NCBI GenBank assembly: GCA_030655215.1
Contig: JAURVZ010000071.1
Coordinates: 1 to 64,000 of the forward strand
Length of the DNA: 64,000 nt
Direction: 5' to 3'
From: Pseudolabrys sp.
Lineage (GTDB): Bacteria; Pseudomonadota; Alphaproteobacteria; Rhizobiales; Xanthobacteraceae
This document shows positions 52,935 to 61,589 of the stretch, in pieces. Below the pieces are notes generated by a model. The model was given only the letters and a program-made list of their open reading frames with translations. It made no database searches and was not told the origin of the DNA. The first letter of the stretch is position 1, and each line of letters begins with the position of its first letter. The position numbers were made by a program, and so were the translations under genes.

Positions 52935-53915
52935 CTAACCGCCGAGCGACCGGCGGATGGTGTCCATAATGCGCTGCGGCGTCGGCAACACGACGTCTTC
53001 CATGATGTCGGCGGCCGGCAGCGGAATGTGCGGCGTGGTAATGCGCACCGGCGGGCCATCGAGATCGTAGAAGCCTTCGTCGGCGACGATCGAGACGATT
53101 TCGGCGCCCCAGCCGCACAGACGCGGATTTTCCTCGACGGTGAACAGACGGTGCGTCTTGGCCACTGAGGCGAGGATCGTCTTGGTGTCGAGCGGCACCA
53201 GCGAGCGCACGTCGATGACTTCGCAGTCGATGTTGTGATCGATGCGCAGGCGTTCGGCGGCTTCCAGCGCGCGGCCCACCATCAGCGCGAGCGCGACGAT
53301 GGTGCAGTCCTTGCCCTGGCGCAGGATCTTGGCCGTGCCAAGCGTGTCGAGGATTTCACCGTCCGGCACTTCGCCCTTCATGTTGTAGAGCGACTTGTGT
53401 TCGAAAAAGATCACCGGGTCGGGATCGCGCACCGCGGCGGCCATCAGGCCGACGACATCGACCGGCGATGACGGTGCCACGACCTTGAGGCCGGGGATCA
53501 TCATGCACCAGTTCTCAACCGACTGTGAGTGCTGCGCGCCGAAGCGCGAGCCGGCGCCGTTGGCGGTGCGCACGACCAGCGGGCACTTGGTCTGCCCGTT
53601 CGACATATAGCGCGCCTTCGGAAATTCATTGGCGATGTAGTCGAAGCACACCGCAATGAAGTCCGAGAACATGATTTCGGCGATCGGCTTCAGGCCGGTC
53701 ATCGCCGCACCCATGGCGGCGCCGAGAATGGCCTGTTCGGAGATCGGGGTGTCGCGCACGCGCACGCCGCCGAACTGTTCGTAAAGGCCGACGGTCGCCT
53801 TGAAGCAGCCGCCCGGCTTGGCGACGTCTTCACCGAGAAACACGACGTCGGGATCGCGCGTCATTTCCTGCGCGATGCCGCGGGTCACCGCGTCGCGATA
53901 GCTGATTTCTGGCAT
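52935..53915 (-). CDS. 2-oxoacid (pyruvate/acetoin) dehydrogenase E1 component, beta subunit
   Basis: A 326-residue E1beta: FLGEDVAKPGGCFKAT, TPISEQAILGAAMGAAMTGL with the ThDP-contacting Glu (about 60), the active-site His in RFGAQHSQS (about 129), and the C-terminal transketolase-like domain. Either pyruvate or acetoin dehydrogenase is possible; the size and E1alpha/E1beta split fit AcoA/AcoB as well as PdhA/PdhB. It begins 29 bases after the E1alpha gene. Confidence 0.93.
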   Translation of the reverse strand: MPEISYRDAVTRGIAQEMTRDPDVVFLGEDVAKPGGCFKATVGLYEQFGGVRVRDTPISEQAILGAAMGAAMTGLKPIAEIMFSDFIAVCFDYIANEFPKARYMSNGQTKCPLVVRTANGAGSRFGAQHSQSVENWCMMIPGLKVVAPSSPVDVVGLMAAAVRDPDPVIFFEHKSLYNMKGEVPDGEILDTLGTAKILRQGKDCTIVALALMVGRALEAAERLRIDHNIDCEVIDVRSLVPLDTKTILASVAKTHRLFTVEENPRLCGWGAEIVSIVADEGFYDLDGPPVRITTPHIPLPAADIMEDVVLPTPQRIMDTIRRSLGG

Positions 53916-53944
53916 GTCAAATTCTCACAATCACTGTCGCGTAA

Positions 53945-54979
53945 TTAGTTGCGCCATGCCCAGCCGCCATCGGCGTAGACATCGGTGGAGATGATATCGA
54001 GCGGCGGATTCGGCGCGGCCTTGCAGGCCTCGGTCGCGTCATCGACTTCCTTGCGGACGGAGGCGTCGATCTCGGCGATCACGTCATCCTTGACGCCGAA
54101 CTGCTTGAGACGTTCGCGATAGAGCTTGACCGGATCGTGCTTCTTCCACTCTTCCAGTTCGCCTTCGGGGCGATACTTCGCCGGGTCGGCGCGCGAGTGG
54201 CCGCTGTGACGATAGGTGAGACATTCGATCAGCGACGGCCCCTCGCCGGCGCGCGCCTTGGCGAATGCCTTCTGCGCAGTGCGGTAGACGATGTCGGCAT
54301 CGTTGCCGTCGATCAGGATACGCTCGAGGCCGTAAGCCGAGGCGCGATCCGCCGCCGGTTGCGGAATCGGGATCACGTCCTTGATCGGCGTGTATTCCAT
54401 ATAAAGATTGTTCTCGCAGACGAAGATGACCGGCAGCTTCCACACCGCCGCGAAGTTCACCGCTTCATGGAACGCGCCGATATTCGTGGTGCCGTCACCG
54501 AAGAAGCAAACCGACACATCCTTGTCGCCGCGAATCTGCGCGCGCCAGGCAGCGCCGCACGCGATCGGCAGATGTGCGCCGATGATGGCATAGGAACCCA
54601 TGACGCCGTGCTCTTCCGACGTCAGATGCATCGAGCCGCCTTTGCCGCGCATCAGACCATTGTCTTTCTGCATCAGCTCGCCGAGCACCTTCTCGACCGG
54701 CACGCCGCGCGCCAATGTATGTGCGTGACCACGATAGGTGCAGAACGACAGATCGCCCTTCACCATCGCTTCAGCAAAGCCCGCGGCAATCGCTTCCTGT
54801 CCGAGCGACAGATGGCTCGTGCCTTTAACGAGGTTCTGCAGGAAGAGATCGAAAGCGCGCTGCTCTGAGTCACGCAGGCGCACTTGCGAGCGGTACAAAG
54901 CCAGGCGTTTATCTTCGCCGATATCGTCGTTCAAACCAGAACCGGCAGGCACCGGCTTCCGATCGTTTGCTGTCGCCAT
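53945..54979 (-). CDS. 2-oxoacid (pyruvate/acetoin) dehydrogenase E1 component, alpha subunit
   Basis: A 344-residue E1alpha: ThDP motif FFGDGTTNIGAFHEAVNFA...ENN (about 162-190), the phosphorylation-loop-like TYRHSGHSRADPAKYR (about 259-274), RGHAHTLARGVP and GKGGSMHLTS. It decarboxylates a 2-oxo acid or cleaves acetoin and passes the acyl group to E2. AAGGAATA precedes the ATG. First gene of the minus-strand unit E1alpha-E1beta-gabD-E2-hydroxyacid dehydrogenase-Inh-Inh. Confidence 0.94.
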   Translation of the reverse strand: MATANDRKPVPAGSGLNDDIGEDKRLALYRSQVRLRDSEQRAFDLFLQNLVKGTSHLSLGQEAIAAGFAEAMVKGDLSFCTYRGHAHTLARGVPVEKVLGELMQKDNGLMRGKGGSMHLTSEEHGVMGSYAIIGAHLPIACGAAWRAQIRGDKDVSVCFFGDGTTNIGAFHEAVNFAAVWKLPVIFVCENNLYMEYTPIKDVIPIPQPAADRASAYGLERILIDGNDADIVYRTAQKAFAKARAGEGPSLIECLTYRHSGHSRADPAKYRPEGELEEWKKHDPVKLYRERLKQFGVKDDVIAEIDASVRKEVDDATEACKAAPNPPLDIISTDVYADGGWAWRN

Positions 54980-55097
54980 TTCGTTATTCCTTGGGAGTTC
55001 CTCGAAGGGACGAATTCTGTTTTCCGGCGGGAACTTAGCCCCGATGAATGCGCTGCTGCAACAACGGATTCTGTCGCAGTTATTCCGTATCGTGAAA

Positions 55098-56009
55098 CTA
55101 CTCGGGAGGCGTGCCGCCGCTTGATGCAGCCTTGCCCACTTGGCGTTCGCGATTGAGAAGATAGAGCCCCGACGCGACGACGATCACTCCGCCAACAATG
55201 GTCCAGAAATGCGGCACGTCACCGAAGACGAGAAAGCCTAACGCCGTCGTCCACACCATCTGCGTGTAAATGAACGGCGCCAATGTCGACGCGGGTGCCA
55301 GCCGATGTCCCTGGATCAAAAGATAGTGCCCAACGCTGCCGCAAGCGCCAATGAACACCATCAGTCCGATGACGAAATAGCTCGGCGGCGTGCTCCAGAA
55401 GAAAGGAACAACCGGCGCCAGCGCCAGCGCGCCGACGAGATTTGAATAGAATAACGTCGTCTCGCTTGAATCGGTGCGGGCAAGCAGACGCGTGATGATG
55501 ACGTAGACCGCGTAACAAATCGCGCTGCCGACCGCGAGCAAAGCCGCCGGATGGATGCCGCCGAAACCCGGCCGCGCCACCAACAGCACGCCGAAGAAGC
55601 CGACGCAGATGGCAATCCATCGCCGCCAGCCAACCCACTCTCCCAATATCGGACCGCTGAGAACTGCGACTATGAATGGCGTCGAAAACATCACCGACAG
55701 AACTTCATCCAGTTGCAGGTAACGCAAGGCGATGAAGTTCAACACGGTCGACAGCAGCAACAAGGCCGAGCGGCCGATCTGCATCCATGGCCGCCGCGTC
55801 ACCATCATGCCCGGCTTGCTGACCGGGTTGAGAAAGAACATCGCCAGCACGAAGGCGCCGGTATAGCGCGCCCACACGACCTGAACCGGGTCCATGGTCT
55901 GCATCAGATATTTTCCCGTTGTGTCGAGACAGGAAAATATCGCAACCGTGCCGCACATCAGCGCGATGCCGGTGAGACGTTGGCGGCGCTGGACGGCTGG
56001 ATCGGTCAA
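55098..56009 (-). CDS. DMT-superfamily (EamA) transporter
   Basis: A 303-residue membrane protein with ten predicted helices in two EamA repeats. The first helix is LTGIALMCGTVAIFSCLDTT; homologues carry 10-15 residues in front of it, so the best start is TTG at 56009, which overlaps the SDR stop as TTGA and implies translational coupling. The ATG at 55958 is an alternative but would cut the first helix. A long open frame continues upstream antisense-free within the SDR gene but is only a shadow. Probably a metabolite exporter. Confidence 0.8.
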   Translation of the reverse strand: MTDPAVQRRQRLTGIALMCGTVAIFSCLDTTGKYLMQTMDPVQVVWARYTGAFVLAMFFLNPVSKPGMMVTRRPWMQIGRSALLLLSTVLNFIALRYLQLDEVLSVMFSTPFIVAVLSGPILGEWVGWRRWIAICVGFFGVLLVARPGFGGIHPAALLAVGSAICYAVYVIITRLLARTDSSETTLFYSNLVGALALAPVVPFFWSTPPSYFVIGLMVFIGACGSVGHYLLIQGHRLAPASTLAPFIYTQMVWTTALGFLVFGDVPHFWTIVGGVIVVASGLYLLNRERQVGKAASSGGTPPE

Positions 56010-56761
56010 TAGGTCGCCCGTCCACCGGAAATGTCGAAGGCCGCGCCGGTCGTGAACGAGCATTCGGCCGAGGCGCAAAAGGCAGCGAGCGCCGCAACCT
56101 CCTCGACCAGCACGAAACGCGCGCGCGGAATTTTCGACAGCATGAAGTCGATGTGAGTTTGCGTCATCTGGTCGAAGATCGCCGTGCGTGCGGCGGCCGG
56201 CGTGATGCAGTTGACAGAGATATCCTTGCCGGCGGTTTCCTTGGCCAGCGACTTGGTCAGCGCGATGACGCCCGCTTTCGACGCCGAATAGGCCGGCGCA
56301 TTCGGGTTGCCTTCCTTGCCGGCGATCGAGGCGATGTTGACGATGCGGCCGTAGTTCTGCGCAACCATGAGGCCTGCGACAGCCTTGCAGCAATGGAACG
56401 GGCCATCGAGATTGATCGCCATGACCTTGCGCCATTCCTCGATCGGATAATCCCAAGTCGTTGTGTTCATACCGGCAATGCCAGCATTGTTGACGAGGAT
56501 ATCGATGCGGCCGAACAGCTTGATGGTCTGGTCACGCGCCTTCTCGACAGCTGCATAATCGGTGACGTCAACGGCGACGGCCTCGACCTGGCCACCCTTG
56601 GCCAGCTCGGCGGCAGTCTTCTTCGCGTAATCGAGGTCGCGGTCCCAGATCGCAACAGTGGCGCCGGATTCAAGGAAGCGCTCAACGATAGCGCGGCCGA
56701 TGCCTTGCGCACCGCCAGTGACGACAGCGAATTTGCCATTCAAATCGATTTTGTTGGACAT
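56006..56761 (-). CDS. SDR-family NAD(P)-dependent oxidoreductase
   Basis: A 251-residue classical SDR with all catalytic features: TGGAQGIG (13-20), NNAGIAG (about 91-97), Ser of NIASIAG (about 142), and YSASKAGV with Tyr/Lys (about 155-159). C-terminal FTTGAAFDISGGRATY. Similar to 3-oxoacyl-ACP reductase and 2-keto-3-deoxy-sugar-acid/hydroxyacid dehydrogenases; substrate not clear. Start at 56761 with GGGGGAG 9 bases upstream. Its stop overlaps the start of the DMT transporter, so the two form an operon. Confidence 0.9.
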   Translation of the reverse strand: MSNKIDLNGKFAVVTGGAQGIGRAIVERFLESGATVAIWDRDLDYAKKTAAELAKGGQVEAVAVDVTDYAAVEKARDQTIKLFGRIDILVNNAGIAGMNTTTWDYPIEEWRKVMAINLDGPFHCCKAVAGLMVAQNYGRIVNIASIAGKEGNPNAPAYSASKAGVIALTKSLAKETAGKDISVNCITPAAARTAIFDQMTQTHIDFMLSKIPRARFVLVEEVAALAAFCASAECSFTTGAAFDISGGRATY

Positions 56762-56892
56762 GTTCAGGCGCTCCCCCACATTTGTTTTAGGCTTGCTGAT
56801 GGTATAGTCGGTTTGGCGGGGAAATAGCAGCCTCCCCGTGAGATGGCAGCCATCCATCCAAGCGCTGGTCACACCTGTCTGAAGGCCGACCG

Positions 56893-57633
56893 ATGGATGG
56901 CATGGTTCTGGCGGTTTACCTGACCTCGGTCTTTTTCGGCGGCATTGTCTCCGGCCTGGCCGGCTTTGCCATGGGGCTGGTTGTGTCCGGCATCTGGCTG
57001 CACATCCTCACCCCGGCGCAGACCGCCGCCCTGATCGTCGGCTATGGGTTACTGGTGCAGAGCTACAGCATCTGGAAGCTGCGGCATGCGCTGAACTGGC
57101 GGACAGTGGCGCCATTCATTGCCGGCGGGGTCATCGGCGTGCCGTTAGGGGCCGCCACGCTGACCTACATGAACCCGGACTACCTGCGCACCGGGGTCGG
57201 CGTCCTGCTGGTCGCCTATAGCAGCTTTTTCCTGTTCCGGCCGACCGTGCATACGTTCCGGACCGACATCAAGGCGGACTTCGGCGTCGGCATCGTCAAT
57301 GGCGTGCTCGGCGGCATGACCGGCCTAGCCGGGCCGATCATCACCATCTGGTGCCAGTTGCGCGGCTGGCGCAAGGACGAGCAGCGGGCGATCTTCCAGC
57401 CGGTCATTCTGGCCGCGTTCATCCTCACCGCCACGTCGCTGACGGTGAATGGCACCATTACGCTCGACCTAATCCGGATCTATGCCATGGGCTTGCCGAT
57501 GCTGGCCGCCGGCGTCTTTATCGGGCTCAAGCTTTACGGCCATCTCGACGAGGCCGCGTTCCGGAAAGTGATTTTGTATATGTTGCTGTTGTCGGGTATC
57601 GCCCTGATCGTCCCCATGCCGATGTTCAAATGA
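56893..57633 (+). CDS. TSUP family (TauE/SafE) membrane transporter
   Basis: A 246-residue membrane protein with about eight helices in two repeats. Family landmarks: LTSVFFGGIVSGLAGFAMGL at the start (Gly-rich) and NGVLGGMTGLAGPIITIWCQ (about 136-155). TSUP proteins export sulfite, sulfoacetate or other organosulfonates. The stop overlaps the chrA start by ATGA, so exporter and chromate carrier are coupled. Divergent from the SDR/DMT operon. Confidence 0.87.
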   Translation: MDGMVLAVYLTSVFFGGIVSGLAGFAMGLVVSGIWLHILTPAQTAALIVGYGLLVQSYSIWKLRHALNWRTVAPFIAGGVIGVPLGAATLTYMNPDYLRTGVGVLLVAYSSFFLFRPTVHTFRTDIKADFGVGIVNGVLGGMTGLAGPIITIWCQLRGWRKDEQRAIFQPVILAAFILTATSLTVNGTITLDLIRIYAMGLPMLAAGVFIGLKLYGHLDEAAFRKVILYMLLLSGIALIVPMPMFK

Positions 57634-58946
57634 GTGACATCCTCGCTCCCGCACCCACGTTCAATGAAGCGTTGAAGGTCTGGTTCAAGATCGGCTGCCT
57701 GTCGTTCGGCGGCCCGGCCGGCCAGATCGCGCTGATGCACCGCATCGTCGTCGACGAGAAGAAATGGCTCCCCGAAGCGCGCTATCTGCATGCGCTGAAC
57801 TTCTGCATGTTGCTGCCCGGACCGGAGGCGCAACAGCTTGCCACCTATATTGGCTGGGTGCTGCATGGCGTGCGCGGCGGCCTGGCCGCCGGCATCCTGT
57901 TCGTCTTGCCCGGCGCGCTGGTGATGCTGGGCCTGAGCCTGCTCTATGCCTACGGCCGCGGCGTCGGCTTCATCGATGGCGCGCTGTTCGGCATCAAGGC
58001 GGCGGTGCTGATCATTGTCATTGAAGCGCTGATCCGCATCGGCAAGAAGGCGCTGACGTCGAAACTGCTGGTCAGCGTCGCGGTGGCGGCGTTCATCGGT
58101 ATCTTCTTTCTCGATCTGCCCTTCCCGCTGATCGTTGTCGGCGCCGGCGCCATTGGCTATTTCGCGACGCGCAGCAATCCGCAACGTCTCGGCGCACCCG
58201 CGAATGACAATGTCGTTGCGTCGACACCGGGACGCTGGCGGCACGCTGCCATCACAATCGCCATCGGCCTGTTGACATGGTGGACGCCGGTGCTCGTCCT
58301 GTTGCTGCTGCTCGGGCCGCAGCATGTGCTGGTGACAATCGGGCTATTCTTTTCCAAGCTGGCGGTCGTCACTTTCGGCGGCGCCTATGCCGTGCTCGCT
58401 TATATGACGCAGCAGGCCGTCGAGACGCAGGGCTGGCTGACGGCCCCGGAAATGGTCGATGCGCTGGGTCTTGCCGAAACGACGCCGGGTCCGCTGATCC
58501 TGGTGACGCAATTCGTCGGCTTCCTCGCCGCCTTCCGCAATGCCGCGCCGTTCACGCCGCTGGCCGCCGGCTTGCTCGGCACGGCACTGACCTTGTGGGT
58601 CACCTTTGTGCCGTCGATCCTGTGGATCATCGCCGGCGCGCCATTCATCGACGAACTGCGCAACAACAAGAAGCTGTCCGGCGCCTTGCAGGCGATCACC
58701 GCCGCCGTCGTCGGCGTCATCCTGAATCTGTCGGTCTGGTTCGCGCTGCATGTCCTGTACGGCACGGTGACCGAAGTGCATTCCGGCCCGTTCCGCTGGT
58801 ACACGTTCGACACGCGCGCGCTCGACAACAACACCGCCATTCTCGCCGGTGTCGCGGCCTTGCTGATCTTCCGCTTCAAGCGCAGCGTGCTCGAAGTCAT
58901 CATCGTCACCGCGCTGCTCGGCATCGTCACGCAATATCGAGGCTAG
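57630..58946 (+). CDS. chrA: Chromate transporter ChrA, long two-domain form
   Basis: A 438-residue CHR-family membrane protein with both homologous halves: FKIGCLSFGGPAGQIALMHR (18-37), then ALNFCMLLPGPEAQQLATYIG in domain one and KLAVVTFGGAYAVLAYMTQQ, ALGLAETTPGPLILVTQFVGF in domain two. It expels chromate (and perhaps sulfate or other oxyanions) driven by membrane potential. Start at 57630 by ATGA overlap with the TSUP gene; the longer frame upstream is inside that gene. The last 4 bases overlap the stop of the convergent ABC permease gene. Confidence 0.92.
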   Translation: MSDILAPAPTFNEALKVWFKIGCLSFGGPAGQIALMHRIVVDEKKWLPEARYLHALNFCMLLPGPEAQQLATYIGWVLHGVRGGLAAGILFVLPGALVMLGLSLLYAYGRGVGFIDGALFGIKAAVLIIVIEALIRIGKKALTSKLLVSVAVAAFIGIFFLDLPFPLIVVGAGAIGYFATRSNPQRLGAPANDNVVASTPGRWRHAAITIAIGLLTWWTPVLVLLLLLGPQHVLVTIGLFFSKLAVVTFGGAYAVLAYMTQQAVETQGWLTAPEMVDALGLAETTPGPLILVTQFVGFLAAFRNAAPFTPLAAGLLGTALTLWVTFVPSILWIIAGAPFIDELRNNKKLSGALQAITAAVVGVILNLSVWFALHVLYGTVTEVHSGPFRWYTFDTRALDNNTAILAGVAALLIFRFKRSVLEVIIVTALLGIVTQYRG

Positions 58947-59725
58947 CGCTCCTGTCTCACGGCGCTTTCGTGCCAGCGATGCAGCAGCGCATGCGACAAA
59001 GCCGACAGCACGAAGAAGATGGCGACACCGGCCAGCGACAGCAACAGCAATGCCGCGAACATGCGCGAGATATTGAGCCGATAGCCGGACTCGGCGATGC
59101 GATAAGCGAGGCCCGATCCAGCGCCGGCCGAGCCTGCGGCGATTTCCGCCACTACCGCGCCGATCAACGACAAGCCGCCGGCAATGCGCAAACCGGCCAG
59201 TATTTCCGGCAAGGCCGCCGGCAGCTTGAGCCGTAGCAATATCTGCCAGCGCGAGGCTTTGTAAAGTTGAAACAACGCGAGCAGATTGCGGTCGACCGAA
59301 TTGAGACCAAGCGTCGTATTCGCAAGCACCGGAAAGAAGGCAACGATCCAGGCGCAGGCCAGCACCGCCAATGGCTGCGGCAGATAGATCAGCAGAAGCG
59401 GCGCAATGGCGACCACCGGCGTCACCTGCAGGATGACTGCATAGGGGTACAGCGCATAATCGGCGACGCGCCACTGATTGAAGACAATCGCCAGGGCGAT
59501 ACCGCCGACCGCCGCGAGCAGAAAACCCTGGAAGGTGATGGTCAAGGTCACCAGCAGGGACTGCAGCAACAGCGGCGCGTCATTGACCAAGGTGGCGGCA
59601 ACGACGCCCGGCGCCGGCAATACATAAGGCGGGATGGCGAACCAGAGTACCGCGAGATCCCAGACAAACACGGTCAGGCCCAGCATGACGAAAGGCAGAG
59701 CTGTGCGCAGCGCGCGGTCGCTCAT
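58943..59725 (-). CDS. ABC transporter permease, SsuC/TauC/ThiX type
   Basis: A 260-residue inner-membrane permease with six helices. The EAA-like loop is LALFQLYKASRWQILLRLKLPAALPEILAGLRIAGGLSLIG (about 155-195, abbreviated), as in SsuC/TauC and thiamine-precursor permeases. Start at 59725 overlaps the ATPase stop by ATGA. With the ATPase and NMT1-type binding protein upstream it forms one operon for uptake of a sulfonate, pyrimidine or similar small molecule. Confidence 0.9.
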   Translation of the reverse strand: MSDRALRTALPFVMLGLTVFVWDLAVLWFAIPPYVLPAPGVVAATLVNDAPLLLQSLLVTLTITFQGFLLAAVGGIALAIVFNQWRVADYALYPYAVILQVTPVVAIAPLLLIYLPQPLAVLACAWIVAFFPVLANTTLGLNSVDRNLLALFQLYKASRWQILLRLKLPAALPEILAGLRIAGGLSLIGAVVAEIAAGSAGAGSGLAYRIAESGYRLNISRMFAALLLLSLAGVAIFFVLSALSHALLHRWHESAVRQER

Positions 59726-60471
59726 GCCACCACCCCCATCGCCTGAGCGAGCGCTTCTGACACCTGACGGCAATAGCCGGCATATTCGGCCGAGGTGCGG
59801 AAGCTTTCGTCGCGCGGGTAAGCCACCGGGATATCGATCTCGGTGAAGACACGGCCGGGCCGCGCCGTCATCACCAGAATACGCTGCGACAGAAACACCG
59901 ACTCGAACACCGAATGGGTGACGAAGATCACGGTGCGGCGCATCTCTTGCCAGACGGCGAGCAGATCATTGTTCAATTTGAATCGGGTGATCTCATCGAG
60001 CGCGGCGAAGGGCTCATCCATCAGCAGCAAACGCGGCTCGGTCACCAGCGCGCGTGCGATCGACGCGCGCATCCTCATTCCGCCGGACAGTTCGCGCGGG
60101 AATGCGCCTGCGAACTCGCTCAGGCCAACGCGGGCCAAAGCCTGCGTCACCGCTGCGGACGCATCGGCACTGTGCGCAGCGCCAAGCTTGAATGGCAGCA
60201 TGACATTGTCCGCCACCGTCGCCCACGGCATCAATGTCGGATCCTGAAAGACGAAGCCGACATCGTCATGCGGCGCCGTCACCGCGCCGGTGCTTGCCTC
60301 GCTCAAACCAGCGATGATGCGCAGCGCTGTCGACTTGCCGCAGCCGGACGGGCCGAGCAGCGAAACAAACTCGCCCTCAGCGATATCGAGACTCAATCCG
60401 GCAAGCGCGACCGTACCGTTTTCGAACGTCTTGCCGACGCCGCGCAATGAGACGACGGCGCTTGCGCTCAT
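59722..60471 (-). CDS. ABC transporter ATP-binding protein, SsuB/TauB type
   Basis: A 249-residue ABC ATPase: Walker A GPSGCGKST (about 39-47), Q-loop VFQDPTLMPWATV, signature LSGGMRMRASIARAL, Walker B RLLLMDEPFAALDEITR, H-loop THS. The features PTLMPWATVADN and MRMRASIARAL are typical for nitrate/sulfonate/taurine importers. Overlaps both neighbours by 4 bases. Confidence 0.93.
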   Translation of the reverse strand: MSASAVVSLRGVGKTFENGTVALAGLSLDIAEGEFVSLLGPSGCGKSTALRIIAGLSEASTGAVTAPHDDVGFVFQDPTLMPWATVADNVMLPFKLGAAHSADASAAVTQALARVGLSEFAGAFPRELSGGMRMRASIARALVTEPRLLLMDEPFAALDEITRFKLNNDLLAVWQEMRRTVIFVTHSVFESVFLSQRILVMTARPGRVFTEIDIPVAYPRDESFRTSAEYAGYCRQVSEALAQAMGVVA

Positions 60472-61475
60472 TTCGGACGCAGGTCGACGCCCACGCCCTT
60501 GTTGACGAATTGCAGCGTGTAGGCCCTGCGGTAGTCGGTCTTGGCGTTGACCACGCCGGCCTTGACCATCTTATCGAAGAAGCCTTTCCACTGCGCGTCG
60601 GTCATTGCACCGATGCCGAGTTTCAGCGTATCGCCGGAATCGACAATGCCGAACTCCTTCATCTTGACGATCGAATAGGCCAGCAACGCGTCAGTCATTT
60701 CCGGATTGGTTTTCTTGATCAGGTCGTTGCCCGGCTTGCTGTCGCCATAGATGTAATTGTACCAGCCGATCGCCGAGGCATCGACGAAGCGCTGCACCAG
60801 ATCCGGCTTCTTCTCGACCAGATCGCGGCGCGTCTCGATCAAGGTCGAATAAGCATCGAAGCCGTGATCGGCGAGCAGGAAGATTTCAGGCTTGAACTTG
60901 CCCTGCGTCTCGACGGCGAAAGGCTCCGAGGTGACATAGCCCTGCATCGCTGAATTCTGATCGGCGAGGAAGGGCTGAGCATTGAAAGTGTAAGGCTTCA
61001 CTTTTGTTTCGTCGAAACCGAAGTCGGCCTTGAGCCACTGAAAATAGCTGGCGACGCCTTCCTTGGAGACGAACAAGGTCAGCTTCTTCAGATCTTCGAG
61101 TTTTTTCGCCTTGCCGGGGTGCGCCAGCAGCACCTGCGGGTCTTTCTGGAAGCTGGCGGCGACAGCGATGGTCGGCACATTCTGCTCGACCGCATCGAAG
61201 CTCTGCAGCGAATTGGCGCTCATGAAGAAGTCGAGCTTGCCGACCGGCAGCAGCAGCCGGTTGTTGATGTTCGGCCCGCCGGGGACGATCTCGACGTCGA
61301 GCCCGTATTTCTTGTAGGTGCCGTCGGCGACCGCCTGATAGTAGCCGCCATGTTCGGCCTCGGCGACCCAGTTGGTGCCGAAGCGCACCTTGTCGAGGGC
61401 CTGGGCCTGCGCGCCCAGCGGGGCGAGGACGGTGGCAATAAGCGCGGCGATACGCACAGCTCGAATCAGTGTCAT
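60468..61475 (-). CDS. ABC transporter substrate-binding protein, NMT1/THI5-like
   Basis: A 335-residue periplasmic binding protein with a signal peptide ending at AQAQ (about residue 26). The start of the mature part, VRFGTNWVAEAEHGGYYQAV, is characteristic of the NMT1/THI5 group that binds pyrimidine precursors of thiamine, riboflavin, hydroxymethylpyrimidine or related compounds. No TPP riboswitch was recognised upstream and no thi gene is near, so the ligand is open. First gene of the ABC operon. Confidence 0.9.
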   Translation of the reverse strand: MTLIRAVRIAALIATVLAPLGAQAQALDKVRFGTNWVAEAEHGGYYQAVADGTYKKYGLDVEIVPGGPNINNRLLLPVGKLDFFMSANSLQSFDAVEQNVPTIAVAASFQKDPQVLLAHPGKAKKLEDLKKLTLFVSKEGVASYFQWLKADFGFDETKVKPYTFNAQPFLADQNSAMQGYVTSEPFAVETQGKFKPEIFLLADHGFDAYSTLIETRRDLVEKKPDLVQRFVDASAIGWYNYIYGDSKPGNDLIKKTNPEMTDALLAYSIVKMKEFGIVDSGDTLKLGIGAMTDAQWKGFFDKMVKAGVVNAKTDYRRAYTLQFVNKGVGVDLRPK

Positions 61476-61589
61476 GGTTCAGTCCCTGCCCGGCATAAAA
61501 TTATACCGAATAAATCCCACTCCGGCAGCGGCAATTTCGCGCAATCCGGCTACAGTCCCGCCGGCCGCACACGGGCTCCGGGGGAAAAG

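Noticed and set aside
56010-56456. In-frame upstream extension of the DMT transporter inside the SDR gene
   Set aside because: The SDR frame is genuine there; the extension has no membrane helices and would be an alternate-frame artefact.
57351-57629. In-frame upstream extension of chrA inside the TSUP gene
   Set aside because: ChrA family begins at MSDIL with the ATGA overlap; the preceding part is a shadow of the TSUP gene.
58344-59474. 376-codon minus-strand frame across the chrA end and ABC permease gene
   Set aside because: It runs in a wrong frame relative to both recognised proteins.
60472-61589. Thiamine (TPP) riboswitch upstream of the NMT1-type ABC operon
   Set aside because: The region upstream of 61475 is short and shows no CUGAGA-type or other conserved TPP motif.
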